Below are positions 33,036-39,002 of a stretch of 39,002 nucleotides of DNA, in pieces. How positions within the stretch are numbered: the first letter of the stretch is position 1; every line of letters begins with the position of its first letter. Both the position numbers and the translations under genes were made by a program. The notes beneath the pieces were generated by a model that worked only from the letters and a program-made list of their open reading frames with translations, was not told the DNA's origin and made no database searches. Origin of the DNA: CAZKTS01 sp964555735 (GTDB lineage Bacteria; Actinomycetota; Acidimicrobiia; IMCC26256; PALSA-555); the NCBI GenBank assembly GCA_964555735.1, contig CAZKTS010000127.1:1-39002 (forward strand), given 5' to 3'.

Positions 33036-33434
33036 GTGGACTCCTCGCCCGCCCTGCCGACCGTCGTTCGACTCGACCGCCTCGTCGCCGCCGGCCTCGC
33101 GGGAGACGGAGTCCACCGCAGCCTCGCCGGCGACGGCGACCGCGACCTGAACGTCAACCTCGCCCACCTCGACCCGGGATCCGAGATCACCGACCACATC
33201 AACGAAGACGTCGACGTCTTGATGGTCGTGCTGGCCGGGACCGGTCAGTTGCGAATCGACGCGACGGACCACGAGCTCGTCGCCAGCGCGCTCGCCTACA
33301 TCGCGCGCGGACGACGACGATCAATCGTCGCCGGCCCCGGCGGTCTCACCTACCTCACCGCGCACCGATCCCGTGGCCCGCTCCGTGTGATGCGAGGTGC
33401 CCCACCCATCGACTTTTCTTCTAGTTCCCAGTAG
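33036..33434 (+). CDS. Cupin domain protein
   Basis: A 132-residue single-domain cupin starting at GTG 33036, 10 bp after nirK. The barrel reads LNVNLAHLDPGSEITDHINEDVDVLMVVLAGTG (cupin motif 1, with His/Glu-type metal positions) and ELVASALAYIARGRRRSIVAG (motif 2). Its partner or substrate is unknown; small cupins of this type often accompany nitrite or NO enzymes. Its TAG stop lies inside island motif copy C, so the next gene's promoter begins within its end. Confidence 0.8.
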   Translation: MDSSPALPTVVRLDRLVAAGLAGDGVHRSLAGDGDRDLNVNLAHLDPGSEITDHINEDVDVLMVVLAGTGQLRIDATDHELVASALAYIARGRRRSIVAGPGGLTYLTAHRSRGPLRVMRGAPPIDFSSSSQ

Positions 33435-33436
33435 CA
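33419..33436 (+). promoter_or_regulatory. Island motif copy C, upstream of the 33444 operon
   Basis: TTCTAGTTCCCAGTAGCA has a perfect left half and CAGTAG of the right. TAGCAT (33432-33437) overlaps it as a -10, 6 bp before ATG 33444, implying a leaderless transcript for the small gene and probably for the split-barrel, YwiC-like and NuoF-like genes downstream. It overlaps the 3' end of the cupin gene, so this group can be transcribed separately from nirK. Confidence 0.5.
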
Positions 33437-33443
33437 TTATTTG

Positions 33444-33635
33444 ATGGACGACATGGCGACGCGCCACGGTCCTCTCGAGCACGACCCCGCCATCCCCCGT
33501 CCCGAGCGGGCAACCGACCATGGCGACGAGGACGAGACCTGCACCGACCCTGGAGGCACCGACCGTGAAGGTGGCGATGCGCCGTGTTGGGCCCACCTCC
33601 TCGGATCGAACCCGGTGACCACCATCTTCCCCTGA
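33444..33635 (+). CDS. Small acidic protein of unknown function
   Basis: A 63-residue protein from ATG 33444. It is rich in Asp, Glu and Pro, with two cysteines (ETCTDPG and APCWAHLL). The C-terminal CWAHLL resembles a tail found on some short actinobacterial zinc-binding proteins, but the partner cysteines are missing, so no function is assigned. Its support comes from the motif-bearing promoter immediately upstream and the tight 14-bp spacing to the next gene, not from homology. Confidence 0.5.
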   Translation: MDDMATRHGPLEHDPAIPRPERATDHGDEDETCTDPGGTDREGGDAPCWAHLLGSNPVTTIFP

Positions 33636-33649
33636 CACAGGAGGTCCCC

Positions 33650-34012
33650 ATGCCACTTCCCCCAGCTGCAACCAGCCACCACACCGTGTGGGTGAGCTGC
33701 GACGCACCTGGGTGCCACCCCCGGCCGGTGCGTTACTCGGTCGACGGTGAAGCACTCGTGTGCTTCGGCGACGGCGCCTTGAGGGACGTGGCCGACGGCA
33801 CGAGGGTGCGGGCCGCGGTCCACGAGATCGCCGGCGGTCCGTTGCTCGCCGAGTTCTACGCCACGGCACGCACGGCCGCAAACGACGACGTCGATGCGGG
33901 CGCGTTCACCGGATTGCTCGACCACGTCTCGCTCGGCCGAAACGCAACAGAGGTCGACGAATCGCTTGCCGAGCAGCGGTCCTCGCGACGGTTGCTCATC
34001 CTCCGCCCATGA
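33650..34012 (+). CDS. Pyridoxamine 5'-phosphate oxidase-like split-barrel protein
   Basis: A 120-residue protein with CAGGAGG directly before its ATG at 33650. SHHTVWVSCDAPGCHPRPVRYSVDGEALVCFGDGALRDVADG fits the start of a flavin-binding split barrel, and TRVRAAVHEIAGGPLLAEFYATART the next strands. The C-terminal DVDAGAFTGLLDHV is helical. It is shorter than the gene at 15983 and less typical. It may bind flavin or heme. Its stop overlaps the YwiC-like start (ATGA), so the two are coupled. Confidence 0.7.
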   Translation: MPLPPAATSHHTVWVSCDAPGCHPRPVRYSVDGEALVCFGDGALRDVADGTRVRAAVHEIAGGPLLAEFYATARTAANDDVDAGAFTGLLDHVSLGRNATEVDESLAEQRSSRRLLILRP

Positions 34013-34848
34013 GCGATCGCTCGGTCGAAGTTCTTGCTGGTGCAGGGTCGAAGAGCTCCGCGGCGCCCACCGTCGCGCGCACGACGCTGCGGTTGGTTGC
34101 ACTCCCGACCGAGCATGGTGGGTGGAGCCTCACGTTCGAACCTGCGCTGCTCGGCCTCCTCGTCGCTCCGAGCTGGGCGGGCGTCGCCCTCGCAGTCGCG
34201 GCGTTCGTCGCGTTCGCGGCCCGCACGCCGATCAAGTGGGTGCTCGTCGATGGGTGGAGGCGCCGACGCCTCCAGCGCACGGTCCTGGCCGAGCAGGTCG
34301 CGGCGATCGAGCTCTGCGCCTTTGCTGCGCTCGTCGCAACTGCTGCCGCGATGTCGCAGGGCGAGTTCTGGCTTCCGCTCGTGATCGCCCTCCCACTCGT
34401 CGCGACTGAGCTGTGGTTCGACATGCGAAGCCGGAGCCGCCGACTTCTTCCCGAGCTCGCGGGTGCGATCGGGATCGCCAGCGTCGTCGCTGCCATCGTC
34501 CTCGCGGACGGCCAGAGCGCGATGCTCGCGATCGCGCTGTGGGGCCTGCTCGCCGCACGGGCGATCGCGTCCATCTCGTTCGTGCGTGTCCAACTGCGGC
34601 GACGAAAGCACCAGACATTCCGCCTCGCAGTCAGCGATATCGCTCAAGGGGTGGCAACCGCGGTCGCGATGCTCGCGATGCTGCTCGACCCGCGTCTGCT
34701 GGTCGGGTTCGCGGCGTTCCTCCTCCTCGTCGGCTTCCAGCTCGGAGCGGTGCGCCGCGCTCCTCCACCAGCCGCGGTCCTCGGATCCGTGCAGGTTGCA
34801 CTCGGCCTCGCGTTGGTAGCTGTCGCCGCGCTCGGGGTCATTGCCTAA
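34009..34848 (+). CDS. YwiC-like membrane protein
   Basis: A 279-residue polytopic membrane protein. The N-terminal LVALPTEHGGWSLTFEPALLGLLV carries the 'EHGGW' signature of YwiC-like proteins, and ARTPIKWVLVDGWRRRR follows the second helix. About seven or eight hydrophobic segments are visible to the C-terminus. In Bacillus subtilis ywiC lies beside narK and fnr, so the family is genetically tied to nitrate and nitrite respiration, which agrees with the NirK context. Its biochemical role is unknown. The ATG overlaps the previous stop by 4 bp. Confidence 0.85.
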   Translation: MSDRSVEVLAGAGSKSSAAPTVARTTLRLVALPTEHGGWSLTFEPALLGLLVAPSWAGVALAVAAFVAFAARTPIKWVLVDGWRRRRLQRTVLAEQVAAIELCAFAALVATAAAMSQGEFWLPLVIALPLVATELWFDMRSRSRRLLPELAGAIGIASVVAAIVLADGQSAMLAIALWGLLAARAIASISFVRVQLRRRKHQTFRLAVSDIAQGVATAVAMLAMLLDPRLLVGFAAFLLLVGFQLGAVRRAPPPAAVLGSVQVALGLALVAVAALGVIA

Positions 34849-34918
34849 TGATCGCGGGCGCGCTCGTCGCGCGGTTGCGGTCTGGCACGACGATGTCCGC
34901 CTCGTGAAGGGATAGGCA

Positions 34919-36301
34919 ATGGTCGAAGCAAAGGTCGTGCTCCCGAAGGAGCCAGTCGCCACACTTGCGGACTACCTCACCAGTGCAGGTGGACGCGGCA
35001 TCACCCGCGCGTGGGAGCTCGGACCCGAACGCGTTGTGGAGGAGATCGACCGCTCCGGCCTGCGGGGACGCGGTGGCGCCGGATTTCCGACCGGTCAGAA
35101 GTGGCAGACCGTGCGCGGTGCGGCCGGTAGGGACAGGTTCGCGGTGTGCAACGCAGCAGAAGGCGAGCCCGGCACCTTCAAGGACCGAGCGCTGCTCCGT
35201 GCGAACCCGTACCAGGTGCTCGAAGGGCTTGCGATCGCCGCATTCGCGATCGGCGCCCGGGAGGTCTTCATCGCTCTCAAGGCGAGCTTCGAGGTCGAGG
35301 TCGACCGCGTGACGAGAGCCGTCACCGAGATCGAAGCCGCCGGCCTGCTCGGCGATCTCACCGTCAGCATCGTCACCGGACCAGAGGAGTACCTCTTCGG
35401 CGAAGAGAAGGCACTCCTTGAGGTCATCGAAGGCCACGAGCCACTCCCCCGATGGCTCCCGCCATACATGCACGGGCTGTTCGCGACCGCCCCGCAGCTC
35501 GGCTGGGAATCCCACGACCTCGAAGCCAGGCACCACGGGACCCACGAGTCGAACCCGACACTCGTCAACAACGTCGAAACGCTCGCCAACGCGACTCATG
35601 TCCTCGCCAATGGCGCCGACTGGTTCCGATCGATGGGCACAGCGATGTCGCCGGGGACGGTGCTCGTCACCCTCGTCGGCGACGTCGGCACCCCACAAGT
35701 GATCGAAGTGGAGCTGGGGACGCCGCTGCGCTCCCTGCTCACCCACAGCGGTGCGCCCCGCCCCGGCCGGGTCGTGAAGGCTGTCCTTTCGGGCGTCAGC
35801 AACGCTGTGCTCGGCCCCGCCGACCTCGACGTCGCGCTGAGCTATGAGACACTGACCGCGGTCGGGAGCGGGCTCGGCTCGGCCGGACTCATCGTCTACG
35901 ACGACACCGCGTGCATGGTCGAGGTCGCCGCCACGATGTCGCGCTTCCTTGCCGTCGAATCGTGCGGACAATGCCCGCCGTGCAAGATCGGAACCGGTGC
36001 AATCACCGCCTCACTGGACCGACTTTCGCGCTTCGAGGCAACAACGGCAGAGATGGACAATATCCACCGATCGCTGATGACTGTGAGTGACGCCAATCGC
36101 TGCTTTCTGCCCGTGGAGGAACAGCAGCTCATCGGAAGTCTCCTCCGCAGGTATCCGGAGGACTTCGCGGCTCACCTCGAAGGCCGATGCCCAGCGCCGC
36201 GCGACATCACCATCCCGAAGATCGTCGACATCACCGACGGTCGTGCCACCTACGACGAGCGCCAAGCACGAAAGCGCCCGGACTGGACCTATGCGCCGTA
36301 G
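34919..36301 (+). CDS. Orphan NuoF-like NADH-binding flavoprotein
   Basis: A 460-residue protein homologous to the 51-kDa subunit of complex I and of NAD-linked hydrogenases and formate dehydrogenases. The NADH/FMN site is complete: SGLRGRGGAGFPTGQKW (46-62) and CNAAEGEPGTFKDR (77-90). The [4Fe-4S] ligands are Cys349, Cys352 and Cys355 in ESCGQCPPCKIGTG, plus Cys395. The NuoE and NuoG partners are not encoded nearby, so it may pass electrons from NADH to another acceptor, perhaps to a reductase of this island; that is inference. It starts 70 bp after the YwiC-like gene with AAGGGA upstream and no motif copy, so it probably belongs to the same transcript. Confidence 0.9.
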   Translation: MVEAKVVLPKEPVATLADYLTSAGGRGITRAWELGPERVVEEIDRSGLRGRGGAGFPTGQKWQTVRGAAGRDRFAVCNAAEGEPGTFKDRALLRANPYQVLEGLAIAAFAIGAREVFIALKASFEVEVDRVTRAVTEIEAAGLLGDLTVSIVTGPEEYLFGEEKALLEVIEGHEPLPRWLPPYMHGLFATAPQLGWESHDLEARHHGTHESNPTLVNNVETLANATHVLANGADWFRSMGTAMSPGTVLVTLVGDVGTPQVIEVELGTPLRSLLTHSGAPRPGRVVKAVLSGVSNAVLGPADLDVALSYETLTAVGSGLGSAGLIVYDDTACMVEVAATMSRFLAVESCGQCPPCKIGTGAITASLDRLSRFEATTAEMDNIHRSLMTVSDANRCFLPVEEQQLIGSLLRRYPEDFAAHLEGRCPAPRDITIPKIVDITDGRATYDERQARKRPDWTYAP

Positions 36302-36396
36302 ACGCCTTCATCCCTACTACCTGGTCACACCCTCCTGCTGGTACACACGGAGGTTCCGCCCGAACTCGAGGGCCTCGTGTTCGCGTATCGGCTCGC

Positions 36397-36708
36397 TCAG
36401 GTCGAGGGAGGACACGAGAGCGCCGTCATGACAGCCGCCTCTTCTGCCGTTGCCGTCGGGCCGTATGCAGCCACGAGGACGCCGCGCACGCCGCATCCGT
36501 CGCAGCGAAGTCCAAAGACCACGGCCTGGTCGTCGGGGTTCGACGCTCCCTCGAACCGAGCGGTCGACTCGATCACGGTGCCACTCGACGCGAGCGTCTC
36601 GCCGCACTTCTCGCAGCGCAGCTGTCCGACTGCGGTCACGCCGAAGTCGGCGACGTACCCCCGGACTCGAAGCGCCGTGATCTCCTCGACGACTGTGGGG
36701 CCCTGCAT
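36397..36708 (-). CDS. Zinc-ribbon protein of unknown function
   Basis: A 103-residue protein that I do not recognise. Cys32-x2-Cys35 (RCEKCGE) and Cys69-x2-Cys72 (RCDGCGV) form a likely four-cysteine zinc site separated by a beta-rich acidic insert. The N-terminus VVEEITALRVRGYVADFGV is strand-like. It is convergent with the NuoF-like gene and begins where the truncated integrase loses its homology, so it belongs to the island's right-hand end. On the same strand a 32-codon frame continues past its end (SSLDLSEPIREHEALEFG), which may be a separate small gene or a frameshifted tail. Confidence 0.6.
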   Translation of the reverse strand: MQGPTVVEEITALRVRGYVADFGVTAVGQLRCEKCGETLASSGTVIESTARFEGASNPDDQAVVFGLRCDGCGVRGVLVAAYGPTATAEEAAVMTALSCPPST

Positions 36709-36824
36709 GCACCTACCGTATGCCGAATCGGGATGCTACCGACCCCGATTGCGATCGGTTGCACTGGACCCGGCGCGGGGCGAGCCGCACTTGCTCGGCG
36801 GCGCCTTCCGGATCTACTGATCCC

Positions 36825-37121
36825 ACCGAACCGCGGTTCGAGGTACCGATCGATCACATGGCGGTGCTGCACAACCGTGCGCGGCGACCAGTCCGGCGAC
36901 GCGTGCTCGAACCACCGCGCTAGCAGCGCACCGACCGTCGCCTCGGTTCCAACCTCATCACGCTCGACGGCGAGCACCATCGCGCTGAGCTCACGCTCGG
37001 CCTGGCGCTTCCCGCCGCGCACGGTCCGCGTGATCCAGCGCTTGCGACCAGTCACGGCGCCGCGTCCGGCGTAGACCCGCAACTGCCAGGCGTCGCCGCG
37101 ACGTCTCATCGAGCCTCTCAT
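36825..37121 (-). pseudogene. Tyrosine recombinase (integrase), truncated after the N-terminal half
   Basis: From ATG 37121 (AGGAGG upstream) the frame encodes the arm-binding domain, WQLRVYAGRGAVTGRKRWITRTVRGGKRQ, and the SAM-like core-binding domain, VGALLARWFEHASPDWSPRTV, then HVIDRYLEPRFG. Homology stops near 36825; the frame stays open to 36636 but reads low-information Arg/Ala-rich sequence, and the catalytic R-HxxR-Y domain is absent from the window. The small palindrome GGATCTACTGATCC (36810-36823) lies at the break. The fragment faces away from tRNA-Gly, the common layout of an element integrated at a tRNA gene, so it marks the right edge of the island. It cannot be active. Confidence 0.8.
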
Positions 37122-37160
37122 GTCCGTCCTCCTCGGTCGCGCCCCACTCCTCGGAGCGGG

Positions 37161-37182
37161 GGATGGACACGGGATGGACACG
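37161..37182. repeat. Two tandem 11-bp repeats upstream of the integrase fragment
   Basis: GGATGGACACG occurs twice in a row (37161-37171 and 37172-37182), between the integrase start and tRNA-Gly. Short direct repeats in this position are typical arm-type binding sites of tyrosine integrases. It is consistent with, but does not prove, an attachment region. Confidence 0.5.
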
Positions 37183-37198
37183 ACAAAGCCGAAAATGC

Positions 37199-37226
37199 GT
37201 CAGGCCCCGGCGAACCGGGGCCTGAC
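37199..37226 (-). terminator. Strong hairpin terminator downstream of tRNA-Gly
   Basis: GTCAGGCCCCGG and CCGGGGCCTGAC form a perfect 12-bp stem with a four-base loop (TTCG on the minus strand). On the minus strand the hairpin is followed by GCATTTTCGG, a short T-run. It starts 11 bp after the CCA end of tRNA-Gly and most likely ends its transcript. Confidence 0.75.
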
Positions 37227-37236
37227 CAGCACTTCT

Positions 37237-37312
37237 TGGAGCGGACGACGGGATTCGAACCCGCGACCCTCACCTTGGCAAGGTGATGCTCTACCAACTG
37301 AGCCACGTCCGC
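37237..37312 (-). tRNA. tRNA-Gly(GCC), with encoded CCA
   Basis: The minus strand folds into a full cloverleaf: acceptor GCGGACG/CGTCCGC, D arm GCTC-AGTTGGTA-GAGC, anticodon arm TCACC-TTGCCAA-GGTGA with anticodon GCC, variable GGGTC, and T arm GCGGG-TTCGAAT-CCCGT. The discriminator is T and CCA is encoded (37237-37239). TATCCT on the minus strand (37324-37329), 11 bp upstream, can serve as a -10. Such tRNA genes are common integration sites, and an integrase remnant lies just beyond its 3' end. Confidence 0.97.
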
Positions 37313-37479
37313 GTAGGGCAACGAGGATAGCGCGGGCTCCCAGCCCTTTCCCCGTGCGGGTCGCGGGTGACCCCGGGGGCGGTTGGGCAGCAATTGGGCG
37401 TCTCGCTCTCAAGGCGCGCCACGGGGAGTCGATACCTCCCCCACTGCGGCGTCGTCTCGGGATGCCGCATCGCCCCGAG

Positions 37480-37532
37480 GGGCCCGCCCGTGAGGGCGGG
37501 TCCCGCACCCCGGGCTTCCGGGGCACGGGGTG
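37480..37532 (+). other. GC-rich hairpin-forming leader upstream of the Tat protein gene
   Basis: The 269-bp gap between tRNA-Gly and the gene at 37582 holds several strong hairpins. CCCGCCC-GTGA-GGGCGGG spans 37483-37500. CCCCGG-GCTT-CCGGGG spans 37508-37523. CACCCCG (37506-37512) could instead pair with CGGGGTG (37526-37532), which would exclude the second hairpin. Mutually exclusive pairings are typical of attenuators, but GC-rich DNA forms such pairs easily. No known riboswitch is recognised. Confidence 0.35.
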
Positions 37533-37581
37533 GTGCGGCTCCCCGAGCCGAGGCCGGGAGGCAGCGGGCTGGGGAGCAGCG

Positions 37582-38091
37582 ATGGGCGAGACACACCTCT
37601 CACGACGGGCGTTCCTGCGCCGCGGTGCCGGCGTCGCCGTCGCCGGGACGGCGGCCGCGGTGCTCGGCAACGGCGCGGTCGCCGGCGCCCAGGAGTCCGA
37701 GCCCACCGCGCCGACGTTCACGCTCAGCCCGAACGCCGGCGCGTGCAGCGCGTGCCAGAAGCACGCGAAGAACAAGGTCTTCCGCACCGAGGACGCCGCG
37801 AGCTCGTTCCGCGCCCACAAGGGCTGTCACTGCACGATCGGCAAGGGCCAGGAGCTCACGCTGCCGGTGTTCGCCGCGGTGTTCGGGGACACGGGTCAGA
37901 GCGCCGACCGGCGCGACCCGAAGACCGCCGAGCTGCTCGACAAGGGCACGATCGACGGCGCCAACGTTCCCGTGCTCGCGATCGGTGCGCCGATCATCCT
38001 CGCCGTGGGCGGTGGCGCGGCCTACTGGTTCTGGCGCCGCCAGCACCGCGAAACTGCCGGCGCCACCGTCGACCACGGCGACTGGAAGTAG
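37582..38091 (+). CDS. Tat-exported, membrane-anchored cysteine protein of unknown function
   Basis: A 169-residue protein with the twin-arginine signal SRRAFLRRGAG (7-17) and a hydrophobic stretch to about residue 33. The exported domain has Cys55-x2-Cys58-x2-His61 in ACSACQKHAKN, then RAHKGCHCTIG with His79, Cys82 and Cys84: a compact Cys/His set that could bind a metal or an Fe-S centre, as folded cofactors are the usual reason for Tat export. A C-terminal transmembrane helix (about 132-152) anchors it. The heme motif CxxCH is absent. GGGGAG before ATG 37582 supports the start. The family is not one I can name. Confidence 0.75.
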   Translation: MGETHLSRRAFLRRGAGVAVAGTAAAVLGNGAVAGAQESEPTAPTFTLSPNAGACSACQKHAKNKVFRTEDAASSFRAHKGCHCTIGKGQELTLPVFAAVFGDTGQSADRRDPKTAELLDKGTIDGANVPVLAIGAPIILAVGGGAAYWFWRRQHRETAGATVDHGDWK

Positions 38092-38183
38092 CGCCACCCG
38101 GACTCCCGAGGCGGGACCTTCGGCCCTGCCCGCTCACGTCGGCTCGTGCGACCCTCGGCCACGGGCTCCGACCGGAGCACGCA

Positions 38184-38219
38184 GACGCCCGGGACGCCCG
38201 GGACGCACGGGACGGACGG
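38184..38219. repeat. Four tandem 9-bp units upstream of the flavodoxin-like gene
   Basis: Units GACGCCCGG, GACGCCCGG, GACGCACGG and GACGGACGG lie end to end, directly before GGGAGGA, the ribosome site of the gene at 38229. The first two are identical and the others differ by one base each. Copy number could vary and change the leader length. The remaining gap (38092-38183) shows nothing clear. Confidence 0.6.
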
Positions 38220-38228
38220 GAGGACAGC

Positions 38229-38771
38229 ATGAGCAAGGCCGTCGTGGTCTACGAGTCGATGTACGGCAACACCCATCAGATCGCCGACGCCATCGCCGAT
38301 GGGCTCCGGAGCACCGTGGACGACGTCTCGGTCGCCCCGGTCCACGAGGCCGACGCCACGCTCGTCGACGGCGCCGACCTCCTCGTCGTGGGCGGCCCGA
38401 CCCACGTGCACGGCATGAGCCGCGAGAGCACACGCACGGCGGCGGTCACCGCGGCCGAGAAGCCCGAGAGCGGGCTCTCGGTCGATGCCGACGCCGCGGG
38501 CCCGGGGGTGCGCGGCTGGCTTGCGTCGCTGCCCGCGCTCGAACTCCCCGCCGCGGCCTTCGACACCCGCATGGACGGCCCGGCGATCCTCACCGGCCGG
38601 GCGTCGAAGGGCATCGCAAAGGAGCTCCGGCACCACGGCGCCTCGCTGGTTGCCGAACCCGAGAGCGTCCTCGTGACCAAGGACACCCACCTCGAGCCCG
38701 ACGAGGCCGACCGCGCCCGCCGCTGGGGCACCGAGCTCGCGGCGCTCGTGGGCACGGCGCCGGCGGAGTGA
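38229..38771 (+). CDS. Flavodoxin family protein
   Basis: A 180-residue FMN-binding protein. The phosphate loop is VVVYESMYGNTHQIADAIA (5-23), followed by DGADLLVVGGPTHVHGMS, the typical second FMN loop, and an internal ADAAGPGVRGWLASLP helix. The C-terminal half (AFDTRMDGPAILTGRASKGIAKEL) matches flavodoxin-like proteins of actinobacteria used in stress or electron transfer rather than classic short-chain flavodoxin. GGGAGGA upstream of ATG 38229 is a strong ribosome site. Its stop overlaps the start of the next gene. Confidence 0.87.
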   Translation: MSKAVVVYESMYGNTHQIADAIADGLRSTVDDVSVAPVHEADATLVDGADLLVVGGPTHVHGMSRESTRTAAVTAAEKPESGLSVDADAAGPGVRGWLASLPALELPAAAFDTRMDGPAILTGRASKGIAKELRHHGASLVAEPESVLVTKDTHLEPDEADRARRWGTELAALVGTAPAE

Positions 38772-39002
38772 TGGACGGTCAGCGCGCCGACGAGCCGACG
38801 ACGGCGTCGCCCCTGCGACGCGGCACACCGCTCGACTTCGTCCGCGCGTTCGGCGTGATGTCCGGTGGCGCCGCGGTGCTCGTTTTGCTCGCGCTGGCGA
38901 GCATCGTGCTCACGGTGCTCGCGCTCGTGCGGGGCGAGATGCCGCCATTGCCGGCCCTCGTCGGCTGTGGCGCCCTCGTGCTCTACCTGGTCGCGCTCCG
39001 AC
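38771..39002 (+). CDS. Membrane protein (3' end outside window)
   Basis: The ATG at 38771 overlaps the flavodoxin-like stop (TGATG), so it is coupled to that gene. The visible 77 residues have a polar start (DGQRADEPTTASPLRRGTP), then two hydrophobic helices, about 38-56 (AAVLVLLALASIVLTVLAL) and 65-77 (LVGCGALVLYLVA). No family can be assigned from this part. Confidence 0.65.
   Translation, partial: MDGQRADEPTTASPLRRGTPLDFVRAFGVMSGGAAVLVLLALASIVLTVLALVRGEMPPLPALVGCGALVLYLVALR

Noticed and set aside
36302..36428. A 32-codon frame (VSSLDLSEPIREHEALEFG...) beside the zinc-ribbon gene
   Set aside because: It looks protein-like but has no ribosome site and overlaps the zinc-ribbon gene in another frame; kept only as a note there.
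37237..37312. A copy of the tRNA-Gly 3' end at the left island edge as attL
   Set aside because: I looked around 23302-23415 and found no match to the T-arm or acceptor sequence.

Overview
The window is high-GC, gene-dense bacterial DNA with many GTG starts, ATGA stop/start overlaps and apparently leaderless genes. A mycothiol-type DinB-fold (MDMPI) protein, a PknB-like kinase, a 7Fe ferredoxin and an SCP2-thiolase-like protein point to Actinomycetota. The overall style suggests an Acidimicrobiia-like lineage, but that placement is inference. It holds about 47 protein genes or gene fragments and one tRNA. No rRNA, CRISPR array or intact insertion sequence was seen.

Region 1 (1-23.3 kb) looks like ordinary chromosome. 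It contains a MarR regulator with two amidohydrolases (1-2024, minus); a short Ser/Thr kinase; a minus-strand run of two glycosyltransferases, DUF2277, ferredoxin and a lipoprotein hydrolase; a lipid/CoA-flavoured group (methyltransferase, quinone oxidoreductase-like protein, sulfotransferase, thiolase-like protein); DNA polymerase IV; another glycosyltransferase; several single enzymes; a secreted glycine-rich protein; and a divergent pair of Gfo/Idh/MocA oxidoreductases followed by two VOC proteins.

Region 2 (about 23.3-37.2 kb) looks like an acquired stress island. Its left edge carries what may be the cut-off 5' end of a gene, and its right edge a tyrosine integrase truncated after its N-terminal half, next to tRNA-Gly(GCC). 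It encodes a DksA/TraR zinc-finger protein, a degenerate KaiC-XRE-cupin regulator, an AlkA-like glycosylase, two different DUF488 proteins, DUF2231 and PQ-loop membrane proteins, transaldolase, a group III truncated haemoglobin, a ScdA/YtfE-type di-iron repair protein, a winged-helix regulator with three C-terminal cysteines (candidate Fe-S sensor), a copper nitrite reductase (NirK) with all copper ligands, a cupin, a flavin split-barrel protein, a YwiC-like membrane protein and an orphan NuoF-like protein.

The main result is a shared 18-bp motif, roughly TTCTAG-N6-GTRGAA, in six island promoter regions (25350, 27915, 29889, 31791, 31902, 33419), each oriented with the gene it precedes. One copy is a perfect inverted repeat directly at the start of the three-cysteine regulator. 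I infer a compact, self-regulated nitrite/nitric-oxide response regulon: NirK makes NO, the globin and ScdA-like protein deal with NO and damaged iron centres, and the regulator senses NO or Fe-S status.

Region 3 (37.2-39.0 kb) returns to chromosome: tRNA-Gly, a hairpin-rich leader, a Tat-exported cysteine protein, a 9-bp tandem repeat, a flavodoxin-like protein and the start of a membrane protein.
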